Below, one piece after another: positions 7,685 to 15,636 of a stretch of 63,259 nucleotides of DNA (the first letter of the stretch is position 1; the number at the start of each line of letters is the position of its first letter). A program made the position numbers and the translations under genes. Source of the DNA: Granulicella sp. S156 (lineage in GTDB: Bacteria > Acidobacteriota > Terriglobia > Terriglobales > Acidobacteriaceae); NCBI RefSeq assembly GCF_009766105.1, contig NZ_LMUH01000022.1, positions 395,530-458,788 on the forward strand, read 5' to 3'. A model generated the notes under the pieces. The model worked only from the letters and a program-made list of their open reading frames with translations, was not told the origin of the DNA and made no database searches.

Positions 7685-9460
7685 ATGGCAGCTACACCCA
7701 GAATCATCGTCGTCGGAGGAGGCCTTGCCGGTCTCTCTGCCGTCATCAAGATCGCCGAAGCTGGCGGCAAGGTTGACCTCTTCTCCATCGTCCCGGTCAA
7801 GCGCTCGCACTCGGTCTGCGCCCAGGGCGGCATCAATGCCGCCAAGAACCTCAAGGGCGAAGGCGACGACGTCTTCAAGCACTTCGACGACACTATCTAC
7901 GGCGGCGACTTCCTCGCCAACCAAACGCCGGTCAAAGCCATGACCGCGCAGGGACCGGCGATCATCGACCTCCTCGATCGCATGGGCGTGCCCTTCAACC
8001 GCACCCCCGAAGGCCTGCTCGACTTCCGCCGCTTCGGCGGGACGCTCTATCACCGCACCGCCTTTGCTGGCGCGACCACCGGGCAGCAGTTGCTTTACGC
8101 GCTCGACGAGCAGGTACGCCGCTACGAGGCCGAGGGCAAGGTCACGAAGTACGAAGGCTGGGAGTTCCTCTCCGCCGTGCTCGACTCCAAGGGTGCCGCA
8201 CGCGGCATCTGCGCGATGGATCTCCGCTCCATGGAGACCCGCACCTTCCCCGCGGACGCCATCATCGTCTGCACCGGAGGCAATGGTGCGATCTTTGGGA
8301 AGTCCACCAACTCCGTCGTCTGCACCGGGTCTGCCCAATCGGCGCTGTATCAGCAGGGAGCTTTCTACGCCAACGGCGAATTCATCCAGGTGCATCCCAC
8401 TGCGATCCCTGGCGAAGACAAGCTGCGGCTCATGTCCGAGTCCGCACGCGGCGAAGGCGGCCGCGTTTGGGTGCCTCGCGACAAGAACGACAAGCGCGTG
8501 GCACGGTCTATCCCCGAAGCCGACCGCTGGTACTTCCTCGAGGAGTGGTATCCGAAGTACGGCAACCTCGTGCCGCGTGACGTCGCGACTCGCGCCATCT
8601 TCAAGGTCGTCTACGAGCATGGCATGGGCATCGACGGCCAGCCGATGGTCTACCTCGACCTCACCCACATCGACCGCGCGACGCTGGATCGCAAGCTCGA
8701 AGGCATCCTCGAGATCTACGAGAAGTTCGTCGGCGACGATCCTCGCGAAGTGCCGATGAAGATCTTCCCCGGCATGCACTACACCATGGGCGGCCTCTGG
8801 GTGGACTTCAACCAGCAGACCAACATCCCCGGCGTCTACGCCGCTGGCGAGGCCGACTACTCCATCCACGGAGCGAACCGCCTGGGCGCGAACTCGCTGC
8901 TCTCCTGCATCTATGGCGGCTTCGTAGCCGGGCCGCAGGCGATGGCTTATGCCAAGGCACTGCCCGCACAGGAAGGCGACGGAGGCCACGCCGCCGAACT
9001 CGCCCGCCAGAAGGAAAAGAACGAAGCCCTGCTGAACAACAAGGGCACCGAGAACCCGTTCAAGATCTGGCGCGAGCTGGGCGAGACCATGACCAAGCAC
9101 GCCACAATCATCCGGTATAACGCTGGGCTAGACGAGGCCGATGCCAAGATCGTCGAGCTGCTGGAGCGCTACAAGAACGTCAATCTTTCCGACAAGAGCC
9201 AGTGGGCCAACACCAGCTTCGCCTTTACGCGGCAGCTGTACAACATGCTCGAACTCGGCCGGGTCATCGTGCAGGGTGCGCGTCTCCGCGACGAGAGCCG
9301 CGGCGCACACTACAAACCCGACTTCCCCGAGCGCAACGACGAGAAGTTCCTCAAGACCACTAAAGCCGCGTACAAAGACGGCGCTCCGGCCTTCGAGTTC
9401 GAAGAGGTCGACACCCAGTTCATTACCCCACGGCCGCGCCGTTATGACGCGACCGCGTAA
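7685..9460 (+). CDS. sdhA: Succinate dehydrogenase flavoprotein subunit
   Basis: This 591-residue FAD enzyme oxidises succinate to fumarate in the cytosol-facing head of complex II. It begins with the Rossmann motif VVGGGLAGLSAVIKIAEAGG. It carries SHSVCAQGGINAA with the His that links FAD covalently in this family, the active-site segment VHPTAIPGEDKL, the SARGEGGRV loop and GANRLGANSLLSCIYGG near residue 400. The form with extra sequence around YGGDFLANQTPV and a C-terminal acidic extension is the Bacillus/epsilon-type subfamily that pairs with a five-helix cytochrome b. SdhB follows 850 bases later, after two small unknown genes. Confidence 0.96.
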   Translation: MAATPRIIVVGGGLAGLSAVIKIAEAGGKVDLFSIVPVKRSHSVCAQGGINAAKNLKGEGDDVFKHFDDTIYGGDFLANQTPVKAMTAQGPAIIDLLDRMGVPFNRTPEGLLDFRRFGGTLYHRTAFAGATTGQQLLYALDEQVRRYEAEGKVTKYEGWEFLSAVLDSKGAARGICAMDLRSMETRTFPADAIIVCTGGNGAIFGKSTNSVVCTGSAQSALYQQGAFYANGEFIQVHPTAIPGEDKLRLMSESARGEGGRVWVPRDKNDKRVARSIPEADRWYFLEEWYPKYGNLVPRDVATRAIFKVVYEHGMGIDGQPMVYLDLTHIDRATLDRKLEGILEIYEKFVGDDPREVPMKIFPGMHYTMGGLWVDFNQQTNIPGVYAAGEADYSIHGANRLGANSLLSCIYGGFVAGPQAMAYAKALPAQEGDGGHAAELARQKEKNEALLNNKGTENPFKIWRELGETMTKHATIIRYNAGLDEADAKIVELLERYKNVNLSDKSQWANTSFAFTRQLYNMLELGRVIVQGARLRDESRGAHYKPDFPERNDEKFLKTTKAAYKDGAPAFEFEEVDTQFITPRPRRYDATA

Positions 9461-9527
9461 GTTTTCCCGAAGCAAACGTCTCCAACAGCAAGAGATGTTT
9501 GTTTGGATTCAAGCAATGAGGTAAGTC

Positions 9528-9938
9528 ATGAGAAGGTTTTTTGTCATTTTGACGATCTGCTTTTGTTGCTTCGCAGCGCACGGGCAAAAGACACGACTAA
9601 CGCAAGGCATAGAACATGCGAAAGCGGGAGTCGTTTACCCGATCAAAGTACATGTTTCTGGCATACATTACCGCTCAGAAAATCCCAAAGGGATTCTGGA
9701 CCTGGGTATGCCCAATAAAGCAATGTACGAAAATGCCGTCATGGATGGGGAAAAAGTCGAATTGCAGCTGAACCAGGAGATTCCTTTTCCTTTCTACAAT
9801 TTTCCACTTGGAGATCAGCAGGCACGACTTTTGAAGGATTCTCATACAACGAAAGACACGCCACTATTCCGGGAGTATGAGTTGTTGCTTCCGGATAAGA
9901 CCGTATGGCGCTTTATTGTTACAGGGATCTCCGAATAG
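9528..9938 (+). CDS. Hypothetical secreted protein within the sdh operon
   Basis: A 136-residue protein with a signal peptide (MRRFFVILTICFCCFAAHG, cleavage before QKT). The mature part of about 115 residues has alternating hydrophobic strands, suggesting a small beta-sandwich, and no Cys or recognisable catalytic motif. It lies on the coding strand between sdhA and sdhB and is more AT-rich than the sdh genes, which points to late insertion. I do not recognise the family; a role in complex II is not supported by any visible feature. Confidence 0.65.
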   Translation: MRRFFVILTICFCCFAAHGQKTRLTQGIEHAKAGVVYPIKVHVSGIHYRSENPKGILDLGMPNKAMYENAVMDGEKVELQLNQEIPFPFYNFPLGDQQARLLKDSHTTKDTPLFREYELLLPDKTVWRFIVTGISE

Positions 9939-10002
9939 TAAAGCCAGTTGCCAAAGAAGGTGCCCTACATCCGTGATCGTCGATTTCGCCGTCTAACGGT
10001 AC

Positions 10003-10197
10003 ATGATCGACCTACTTTACATCACGCTCGCAGTAGCCTACGTGGCCGTAGTTGTTTCGATGGTCACATACAACGTCCGGCTCCACAGCAAGCGGGACAC
10101 CCTGGAAGAAAAGGGCCGCCTGCCGATGTCACTGGAAGAAGGCATACTGATTGCCACGGAACACAAGCGGCATCATCTGTACGCCAGTAGTCACTAA
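10003..10197 (+). CDS. Small single-helix membrane protein within the sdh operon
   Basis: A 64-residue protein with one N-terminal transmembrane helix (about residues 3-25), then a charged cytosolic tail containing LHSKRDTLEEKGRLPMSLEEGI and a His-rich end (EHKRHHLYASSH). It resembles the small accessory subunits often found beside respiratory complexes, but I cannot place it in a known family. It lies 118 bases upstream of sdhB on the same strand, so it is probably co-transcribed. Confidence 0.55.
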   Translation: MIDLLYITLAVAYVAVVVSMVTYNVRLHSKRDTLEEKGRLPMSLEEGILIATEHKRHHLYASSH

Positions 10198-10314
10198 AGC
10201 AAGGCCCCGGTGAGCGATCGCCGGGCAGATGCATCAAGAAGCGCCACATGGCGGGTAGTCCGCAACCGGGGACTGCCACGCCGAAGTACTAGGTAGAAGC
10301 GAGGGAGCAAGAGC

Positions 10315-11079
10315 ATGGCACAAGCAGCCACGAGCACCAGAACGATCAAGGTCGAGATCAAACGCCAGTCCACACCGGACGGCAAGGCCACGACTGAGGC
10401 CTTCGAGATTCCCTATCGTCCGAACATGAACATCACCTCGCTGCTCGGCGAGATCGCGCTCAATCCCACCACCGTGACCGGTGCTGCGACTACGCCGATC
10501 ACTTACGACTCCAACTGCCTGGAAGAGATCTGCGGCTCGTGCGCCATGTTGATCAACGGCAAGGCGATGATGGCCTGCTCTGCGCTGGTGGATAAGCTGG
10601 AACAGCCGATCCGGCTTGCGCCGCTGTCGAAGTTCCCTGTCGTGCGCGACCTCGCCGTCGACCGCTCGGTGCTCTTTGAGAACCTCAAGGCCGTCAAAGC
10701 CTGGGTGCCGATCGATGGCACCTACGACCTCGGCCCTGCGCCGCGTCAGTTCCCTCAGATCCAGGAGCAGCGCTATCCGCTCTCCAACTGCATCTCCTGC
10801 ACCATCTGCATGGAGGTCTGCCCGCAGTTCAACGATGTCACCGGCTTCGTAGGCGCGGCGACCATCGCTCAGGCAAGGCTCTTCAACATGGACCCGGCAG
10901 GTTCCGTCTTGAAGGAAGACCGTCTGCGCGCACTGGCAGGCGACGGCGGCATTCAGGAGTGCGGCTTCGCCCAGAACTGCGTCCAGGCCTGCCCCAAAGG
11001 GCTTCCACTCACCGAGGCCATCAGCGATATGGGCCGCGATGTATTCGTGCAGCAGGTGAAGGATCTGTTTACGAGGTAG
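10315..11079 (+). CDS. sdhB: Succinate dehydrogenase iron-sulfur subunit
   Basis: A 254-residue electron-transfer subunit linking the SdhA flavin to quinone at SdhC. The N-terminal ferredoxin domain has the [2Fe-2S] motif SNCLEEICGSCAML (about residues 63-76). The C-terminal domain has SNCISCTICMEVCPQF (about 159-174) and CGFAQNCVQACPKG (about 216-229), which together ligate the [4Fe-4S] and [3Fe-4S] clusters. All expected cysteines are present. It is the last gene of the sdh operon; repeat DNA and the transposase remnant follow. Confidence 0.96.
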   Translation: MAQAATSTRTIKVEIKRQSTPDGKATTEAFEIPYRPNMNITSLLGEIALNPTTVTGAATTPITYDSNCLEEICGSCAMLINGKAMMACSALVDKLEQPIRLAPLSKFPVVRDLAVDRSVLFENLKAVKAWVPIDGTYDLGPAPRQFPQIQEQRYPLSNCISCTICMEVCPQFNDVTGFVGAATIAQARLFNMDPAGSVLKEDRLRALAGDGGIQECGFAQNCVQACPKGLPLTEAISDMGRDVFVQQVKDLFTR

Positions 11080-11106
11080 ATCTTAGTAGCAGCCTCGGGT
11101 TTAGAA

Positions 11107-11197
11107 CCAGCCCCGAAGGGGCGCCCCATCATAGCCCAGGGTGAAACCCTGGGTTACAGGTCCTCCTGGAATGCAGAGCGCTGTAAGCGCGATCTAT
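11107..11197. repeat. Left inverted repeat of the RAYT element
   Basis: This stretch contains GCCCCGAAGGGGC, then AGCCCAGGGTGAAACCCTGG, then AGCGCTGTAAGCGCGATCTA: three nested palindromes. Its reverse complement is present with few differences at 11662-11753. The two copies enclose the transposase remnant, the arrangement known for REP-associated tyrosine transposases and the REP doublets they act on. Confidence 0.85.
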
Positions 11198-11206
11198 TCT
11201 CTCTGT

Positions 11207-11658
11207 ATGTCGCAATCGCTCTCCTATCTGCTCATCCACGTCATCTTCAGCACAAAAGATCGTGCACCGATCATCGGGGATTCAATACGTCCGAAACTCC
11301 ACGCATATCTTGCTACGGTAGCTCGTAACGCTGGATGTGAATGCTACCGCGTAGGAGGCGTTGCGGACCACGTCCATCTCGCCATTCTTCTCTCACGAAC
11401 TCTGGCGGTTTCAGAGCTTGTAAAGGAGCTAAAAATCTCCTCCTCGAGATGGATGAAAGCACAATCACCGCTCACGCTGGCTTTGCATGGCAGGGAGGAT
11501 ATGGTGTGTTCTCTGTCGGATCTTCAGATCTGGAAGTATTGAAACGATATATCGACATGCAGGAAGAACATCACAAGACCCTCACGTTTCAGCAGGAGTA
11601 TCGGATATTTCTCGAGAAATATGGCGTCGAATACGATGAGCGGTATGTCTGGGATTGA
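11207..11658 (+). pseudogene. REP-associated tyrosine transposase (IS200-like), frameshifted
   Basis: The first frame from the ATG at 11207 encodes MSQSLSYLLIHVIFSTKDR and the HUH motif VADHVHL (about residues 53-59). It then runs through ELKISSSRWMKAQSPL before entering a short nonsense tail. The family sequence resumes in the -1 frame as AGFAWQGGYGVFSV, LKRYIDMQEEHH with the candidate nucleophile Tyr, and YGVEYDERYVWD up to the stop at 11658. The switch lies at about 11471-11480 and fits loss of one base. This enzyme class cuts single-stranded REP hairpins with a Y1 tyrosine. As read, the gene is broken; a sequencing error or programmed frameshift cannot be excluded. Confidence 0.88.
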
Positions 11659-11661
11659 TCG

Positions 11662-11753
11662 ATAGATCGCGCTTACAGCGCTCTACATCTGTGGGGCCCG
11701 GTAACCCAGGGTTTCACCCTGGGCTATGATGAGGCCGCCCCTGCGGGGCTGGG
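11662..11753. repeat. Right inverted repeat of the RAYT element
   Basis: This is the reverse complement of the left repeat at 11107-11197. In order it carries TAGATCGCGCTTACAGCGCT, then AACCCAGGGTTTCACCCTGG, then CCCCTGCGGGG. It starts four bases after the transposase stop codon and ends about 110 bases before the stop of the DUF3050 gene. Confidence 0.85.
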
Positions 11754-11860
11754 ATTTGTGCCTGATCGAACCCTCATATCTTTGCGGGCTGTTGCTAGTT
11801 CTATCTAATTCCAAATGCGATTGCCCTATGCGACACAGGCTAATGACTGCGACCCGGCCT

Positions 11861-12634
11861 TCAACTACCCCGAATCTGCTCCAGAATCCCATCCCACAGC
11901 GCCAGACGTGCCTCAATCGCCGTCTCCGCTGCCGTCGCTGCGTCCTCCCACAACTCAGGGTCGTCTCCACACAAATCCGCCACCATGCGCAGCGAGAGCG
12001 GTCCGTGGTCTTCACCATCCACTTCGATATGCCGCTCGAGGTACCAGACGAACTTGCCGAATCTTCCCGGCTGTTTTTCGTTCAAGTCCCTCACCAGTTC
12101 GCGAAAGATATCCGGAATCACATCTTCTCGCCCGAAGGTAAACGCCGCAGCCAGGGCAGGCAGCTTCGCCTCACGAATCAACGCAAACGTCGCCTCGACA
12201 AATTGCCGCGCAGCTTCTGGAGCAGACCCAGCCTCAATCAGAAGACCACGAGGGACGCGCTGTACGAGTTGCCGGATCGGAGTCGTATCCGCACCACACT
12301 CCTCCATCGCCTCCAGATACACCTCGAAGTGGCTCACAGCGCGGCCTTCGAACTGATCGCTCTCTTCTCCCAGAACGATCTCATTGACGAAGCGGCGGCT
12401 CTCCGGCCAACGCGTTGGAACCCACGGCACCGTCACGCAGGTCAGTTCCTTCTGCAAGGCTTTCAGCAGAGACATAAAATCCCACACCGCAAACACGTGC
12501 GACTCCATGAAGAGCCGCAGATGCTCCGGAGTCTGGATCGCCGCATAGAGCGGATGCCGTGTAAGCTGTTCACGAAGCGGGGCAATTCTAGCTTCGATTC
12601 CATCGATAGAGTTGGCGCTGAGCAGTACGTTCAC
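11861..12634 (-). CDS. DUF3050 (heme-oxygenase-like fold) protein
   Basis: A 257-residue all-helical cytosolic protein. The segment EHLRLFMESHVFAVWDFM (about residues 37-54), followed by TRWPESRRFVNEIVLGEESDQ and SHFEVYLEAMEECGAD, matches the DUF3050 family as I remember it. Repeated Glu and His residues in these helices resemble the iron-binding core of heme-oxygenase-like diiron proteins. Biochemical function in the family is not established. A gap of 66 bases separates it from the next minus-strand gene upstream, so it may end the polyamine-gene transcript or stand alone. Confidence 0.8.
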   Translation of the reverse strand: MNVLLSANSIDGIEARIAPLREQLTRHPLYAAIQTPEHLRLFMESHVFAVWDFMSLLKALQKELTCVTVPWVPTRWPESRRFVNEIVLGEESDQFEGRAVSHFEVYLEAMEECGADTTPIRQLVQRVPRGLLIEAGSAPEAARQFVEATFALIREAKLPALAAAFTFGREDVIPDIFRELVRDLNEKQPGRFGKFVWYLERHIEVDGEDHGPLSLRMVADLCGDDPELWEDAATAAETAIEARLALWDGILEQIRGS

Positions 12635-12700
12635 TCTTCCATTATCTATCGCTGCGAGCAGTGATTTCCATCGTTCGATAAACGAGCGGCTTCACTCCAA

Positions 12701-13021
12701 TTAGCGAACCTGCGGCGTCGCTTCCGGGCCGAAGAAGCGTTCGATCTGCTGGGCGAGGCCTTCGAGCGCTGGGCGGCGCGGCGCTAGCGTTGCGTCGTTC
12801 AGTCCGAAGCTCTTGCGCCAGATGTCTTCGAGGATGGGCAGCAACTTTGCCGCAAGCAGGTTGGCGGTAGGAAAGTGCCGGATGGCGGCGAAGAGTTGTT
12901 CCTCTTCGGGCTCGTACTCATCGGCGGGCGAGCCGTCGGCGATGTGGCCTTCAGGATCAGCCTCACGCATGAGGTCTCGGATCGACTCCAGGTCAGGAGG
13001 TGGTGGCCAGGGCTTCGACAT
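12701..13021 (-). CDS. Hypothetical small acidic protein downstream of agmatine deiminase
   Basis: The ATG at 13021 gives 106 residues starting MSKPWPPPPDLESIRDLM; AGGAG lies about eleven bases upstream, inside the end of the agmatine deiminase gene. The protein is acidic in its first half (DADPEGHIAD, EYEPEEEQLF) and helical later, with no signal peptide or membrane segment. Two bases separate it from the preceding stop, so translation is probably coupled. I do not recognise a family. Its constant proximity to aguA, if confirmed in relatives, would suggest a polyamine link. Confidence 0.6.
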   Translation of the reverse strand: MSKPWPPPPDLESIRDLMREADPEGHIADGSPADEYEPEEEQLFAAIRHFPTANLLAAKLLPILEDIWRKSFGLNDATLAPRRPALEGLAQQIERFFGPEATPQVR

Positions 13022-13023
13022 GC

Positions 13024-14121
13024 TTAGGCAGGCTCCTGTTGGGTCATACAGTGGAGTGCGCCCAGGCCCCAGATGAAGTCGGTGCAGTGGATACCGGTGA
13101 CCGTGCGCGTAGGAAAACACTCCGCGAGGGTGTTGAGCGCGATGCGGTCGTTGGGGTCGTTGAAGGTGGGAACCAGGACGAGGCCGTTGGCGATGTAGAA
13201 GTTCGCGTAGCTCGCGGGCAGGCGCTGCCCCTCAAAGTGGACGGGCGCAGGCATAGGCAGCGTCTTGATGGTGAAGGGCCGGCCTTTGAGGTTGCGTGCT
13301 TGGTGCAGGCGCTCGAGATTCTCGGCGAGCGGCAGGTGGTTCTCGTCGGCGGTGTTGGGTTCAACGGCCGTAAGGATGGTGTTCGGCGCAACGAAGCGTG
13401 TGATGTCGTCGACGTGGCCGTGGGTGTCGTCGCCGGCACAGCCGCGGTTGAGCCAGATCACCTTCTCGATCCCAAGGTAGTCGTGGAAGGCCTGTTCCAG
13501 TTGCTCGCGCGAGACGTCGGGGTTGCGCTGCTGGACCTCACTAAGCAGACACTCTTCAGTAGTAAGCAGGATGCCTTCCCCGTTGGTGTCGATGCTGCCA
13601 CCTTCAAGGACAAGGCGTTTGGCTTTGCCATCCTGAAGAATTACTTCCGGCTCGAAGCTGGTCATGCCGTAGAGCTTTGTTACATGTTTCGGGATGAGGT
13701 CGTCGTTTCGCCAGTTGTCGTACTTGGCCCAGGCGTTGAACTTCCAATTGGTCAACGCCACTTCGCTGGCTTGCTGACTCGCTGACTCGCTGACTTGCTT
13801 CTTCACGAAGATCGGGCCGGAGTCGCGGAGCCACACCCGATCCGTGCGCCAGTGATGGAAGTGCAGTCGCGCGAGGTTCGCGTTCTGGCGGCGCAGCATG
13901 CTCGTCGCACGCTTTTCGGAGGCGAGATCGTTGACGAGGATATGCACGTCTTCGACCTGCGAGAGGTGGCGGACGATCTCGCTATAGACCCAGGGAATGG
14001 GTTGGAACTTGCCGGGCCAGTCTTCGGGATTGTGGGGCCACGCGATCCAGGTAGCGGCGTGCGGAGCCCACTCAGCGGGCATGCGGTAGTGATTCTGGGA
14101 GGCGGTCGCGTTCTTTGTCAT
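13024..14121 (-). CDS. aguA: Agmatine deiminase
   Basis: A 365-residue enzyme converting agmatine to N-carbamoylputrescine and ammonia, the second step of the arginine-decarboxylase route to putrescine. It belongs to the peptidyl-arginine-deiminase superfamily. Visible motifs are MPAEWAPHAATWIAWPHN at the N terminus, VWLRDSGPIFV, VLEGGSIDTNGEG and DTHGHVDDITRF with the catalytic His. GLGALHCMTQQ carries the catalytic Cys358 near the C terminus. The ATG start overlaps the stop of the DUF3455 gene by one base (ATGA), so the two are co-translated. The amidase for the next step lies 2 kb upstream on the same strand. Confidence 0.94.
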   Translation of the reverse strand: MTKNATASQNHYRMPAEWAPHAATWIAWPHNPEDWPGKFQPIPWVYSEIVRHLSQVEDVHILVNDLASEKRATSMLRRQNANLARLHFHHWRTDRVWLRDSGPIFVKKQVSESASQQASEVALTNWKFNAWAKYDNWRNDDLIPKHVTKLYGMTSFEPEVILQDGKAKRLVLEGGSIDTNGEGILLTTEECLLSEVQQRNPDVSREQLEQAFHDYLGIEKVIWLNRGCAGDDTHGHVDDITRFVAPNTILTAVEPNTADENHLPLAENLERLHQARNLKGRPFTIKTLPMPAPVHFEGQRLPASYANFYIANGLVLVPTFNDPNDRIALNTLAECFPTRTVTGIHCTDFIWGLGALHCMTQQEPA

Positions 14122-14612
14122 CAGTTGGTCGAGTAAAAAGTGTACGTGGCCTGATAAGGAACGTGGAGGACGACATTCACGTTATTCGCGTCACAGCCGG
14201 CGGCAGGAGCCTTGCCGGCCTGCGTGTCCGATCGGCGCACAAAGGTGACACCCGTGAGCGCACCTGTGACTGTGCCAGTGGAGTGAGTCTCGAGCAAGAG
14301 CCAGGGGATGCTTCCGGGGTCGATGGAGGGACTCGTCTGCAGCACTTTGCCGACGATGGCGCTGCCGTCGCTCCACGTCCAGGTAGGGCCTGCGCTATGC
14401 GTGCCCACCTGCTGGCGAGTAGCAGGATCGAAGAGCCCTGCTACGGGTTCTTCAAAGACCCATTGGAAACCGCCATTCACGGCTGAGCAGTTGTAGTTTT
14501 GCACGCCATGACCCGCCACCGTGAAGCGAACGTGGGCGTTGGCAGGAGGCAGCGTTGGGTCCGGGGTTTGAGGCAGAGCGGCGAGCGCGAGCAGTGCGAT
14601 AGAGAGAATCAT
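14121..14612 (-). CDS. Secreted DUF3455 domain protein
   Basis: The preferred ATG at 14612 gives 163 residues with a short signal peptide (MILSIALLALAALPQ). The rest matches DUF3455: HVRFTVAGHGVQNYNCS, FEEPVAGLFDP, VGTHSAGPTWTWSDGS, LLETHSTGTVTGALTGVTFV and, near the end, the conserved Cys of AAGCDANN. Members are secreted proteins of unknown function found in soil bacteria and fungi. The gene overlaps aguA by one base, an odd pairing of a secreted protein with a cytosolic enzyme. Confidence 0.82.
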   Translation of the reverse strand: MILSIALLALAALPQTPDPTLPPANAHVRFTVAGHGVQNYNCSAVNGGFQWVFEEPVAGLFDPATRQQVGTHSAGPTWTWSDGSAIVGKVLQTSPSIDPGSIPWLLLETHSTGTVTGALTGVTFVRRSDTQAGKAPAAGCDANNVNVVLHVPYQATYTFYSTN

Positions 14613-14695
14613 TTCAGAGTCAGACTCCAGTCTTGAAGGCAAAGTTAGCCTCGTCTATTGAGTGTAACGACAGAAGCGATTCTTCTACAGATGTA

Positions 14696-14746
14696 GGGCG
14701 TGTCATCAAACTTAGCTCCAGGTTTTAGCTAGGTTTTTGCTTTGAA
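14696..14746. repeat. Interspersed repeat beside a TIGR03435 gene, copy 1
   Basis: The 51 bases beginning GGGCGTGTCATCAAACTT align with 35109-35159 at about 40 of 51 positions. Both copies lie within a few hundred bases of a TIGR03435 gene. The unit shows no coding potential. Confidence 0.55.
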
Positions 14747-14758
14747 GGGGCGAACGGC

Positions 14759-15583
14759 TTAATTCGCCGTCGGTGTCTCCACATGTTCCACCACGAGGAC
14801 CTGGACCGGCCCTTTCTCCGAGTCCAGCTTCAACCCCAACTGCTCCTGCACTGCCGTGAAGATGGACGGTGGCGGGTCCGGAATCGGCTCACCATTGAGC
14901 TTTGCCGGTCCCTCGTCCGGGGTCCAGCGCAAGGTCACGTCGAACCGCCCTGGGATGCCGGTCTTATCGACCACTACGCGTCCCACAGCCTTCGCCAGCT
15001 CTCGTGCAAGACCGTCCGTGGTTACCCCCTCCGCCACGAGCTTTCCGTACGACCCTGAAATCTTCAGCCCGTTCGACTTCGTCTCTTCCAGCTTCGATCC
15101 GCCCTTAGCCACCATAAGGGCATAGATTGGAAGCTCCCTGGTCTCAGGGTGGCTCGCCAGCTTGAACCGTTCTACCAGAAGCGCCTGCACCATCTGCCGC
15201 TTTCGCAGCCTGCCCTCGTCAGAGCTAAGCTTGTGCATCTGTTCCTCGGTGGCGTCGTCCACCTTGGCGTCAATGTCGAAGGTCTGCGAAGCGGCGGGGC
15301 CAGCAACATTCAGGATCTGGGTCTCCGGCAAGCCAAACGCGAACTGCAACAACCCTTTTAGCGAAACATTAACCGTGCGAAAGCTACCACTCGTCGACGA
15401 GCTGTAGATATGTGACCGCCCGTCACCGCCGCCGTTGTTCAACTTCACCGAGGCGACGTCAAACTTCGGCGCAGTAACGGAGTCTGCGACTGCCTGTCCT
15501 GCTGCGATGGGCAAAAGACTCGTGCAGGGCAAAAGCACAAGAGCCAGCCAACGTCCCGGATACATCCATGCGCTGTTGGTCAT
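14759..15583 (-). CDS. TIGR03435 family secreted protein
   Basis: Starting at the ATG at 15583, which has GAGGG six bases upstream, the protein has 274 residues with a signal peptide ending near PIAAGQAVA. Family landmarks are PKFDVASVKLNN after the signal, KGLLQFAFGLPETQI, a helical LRKRQMVQALLVERFKL, ELPIYALMVAKGGSKLEE, VVDKTGIPGRFDVTLRW, and the end segment SIFTAVQEQLGLKLDSEKGP before VLVVEHVETPTAN. The family is expanded in soil Acidobacteria and Planctomycetes; its function is unknown. Two further full copies and one fragment are in this window. Confidence 0.93.
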   Translation of the reverse strand: MTNSAWMYPGRWLALVLLPCTSLLPIAAGQAVADSVTAPKFDVASVKLNNGGGDGRSHIYSSSTSGSFRTVNVSLKGLLQFAFGLPETQILNVAGPAASQTFDIDAKVDDATEEQMHKLSSDEGRLRKRQMVQALLVERFKLASHPETRELPIYALMVAKGGSKLEETKSNGLKISGSYGKLVAEGVTTDGLARELAKAVGRVVVDKTGIPGRFDVTLRWTPDEGPAKLNGEPIPDPPPSIFTAVQEQLGLKLDSEKGPVQVLVVEHVETPTAN

Positions 15584-15636
15584 AGTCTTCCCTCTCATGC
15601 TGTCTATGCTTGAGACGTATTCCAAGGGCGAGTGTA

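Noticed and set aside
6794..9100. Very long open frame on the minus strand, opposite sdhC and sdhA
   Set aside because: It lies wholly antisense to two well-supported genes and reads as a biased Val/Glu/Asp/Arg shadow with no family motif; typical of GC-rich coding DNA.
11465..11495. Programmed -1 frameshift in the transposase
   Set aside because: No clear slippery heptamer or following stem is visible at the switch point, so a plain frameshift mutation is the simpler reading, though not proven.
12981..13785. Plus-strand frame opposite aguA
   Set aside because: Shadow of a gene with catalytic Cys and His motifs on the minus strand.
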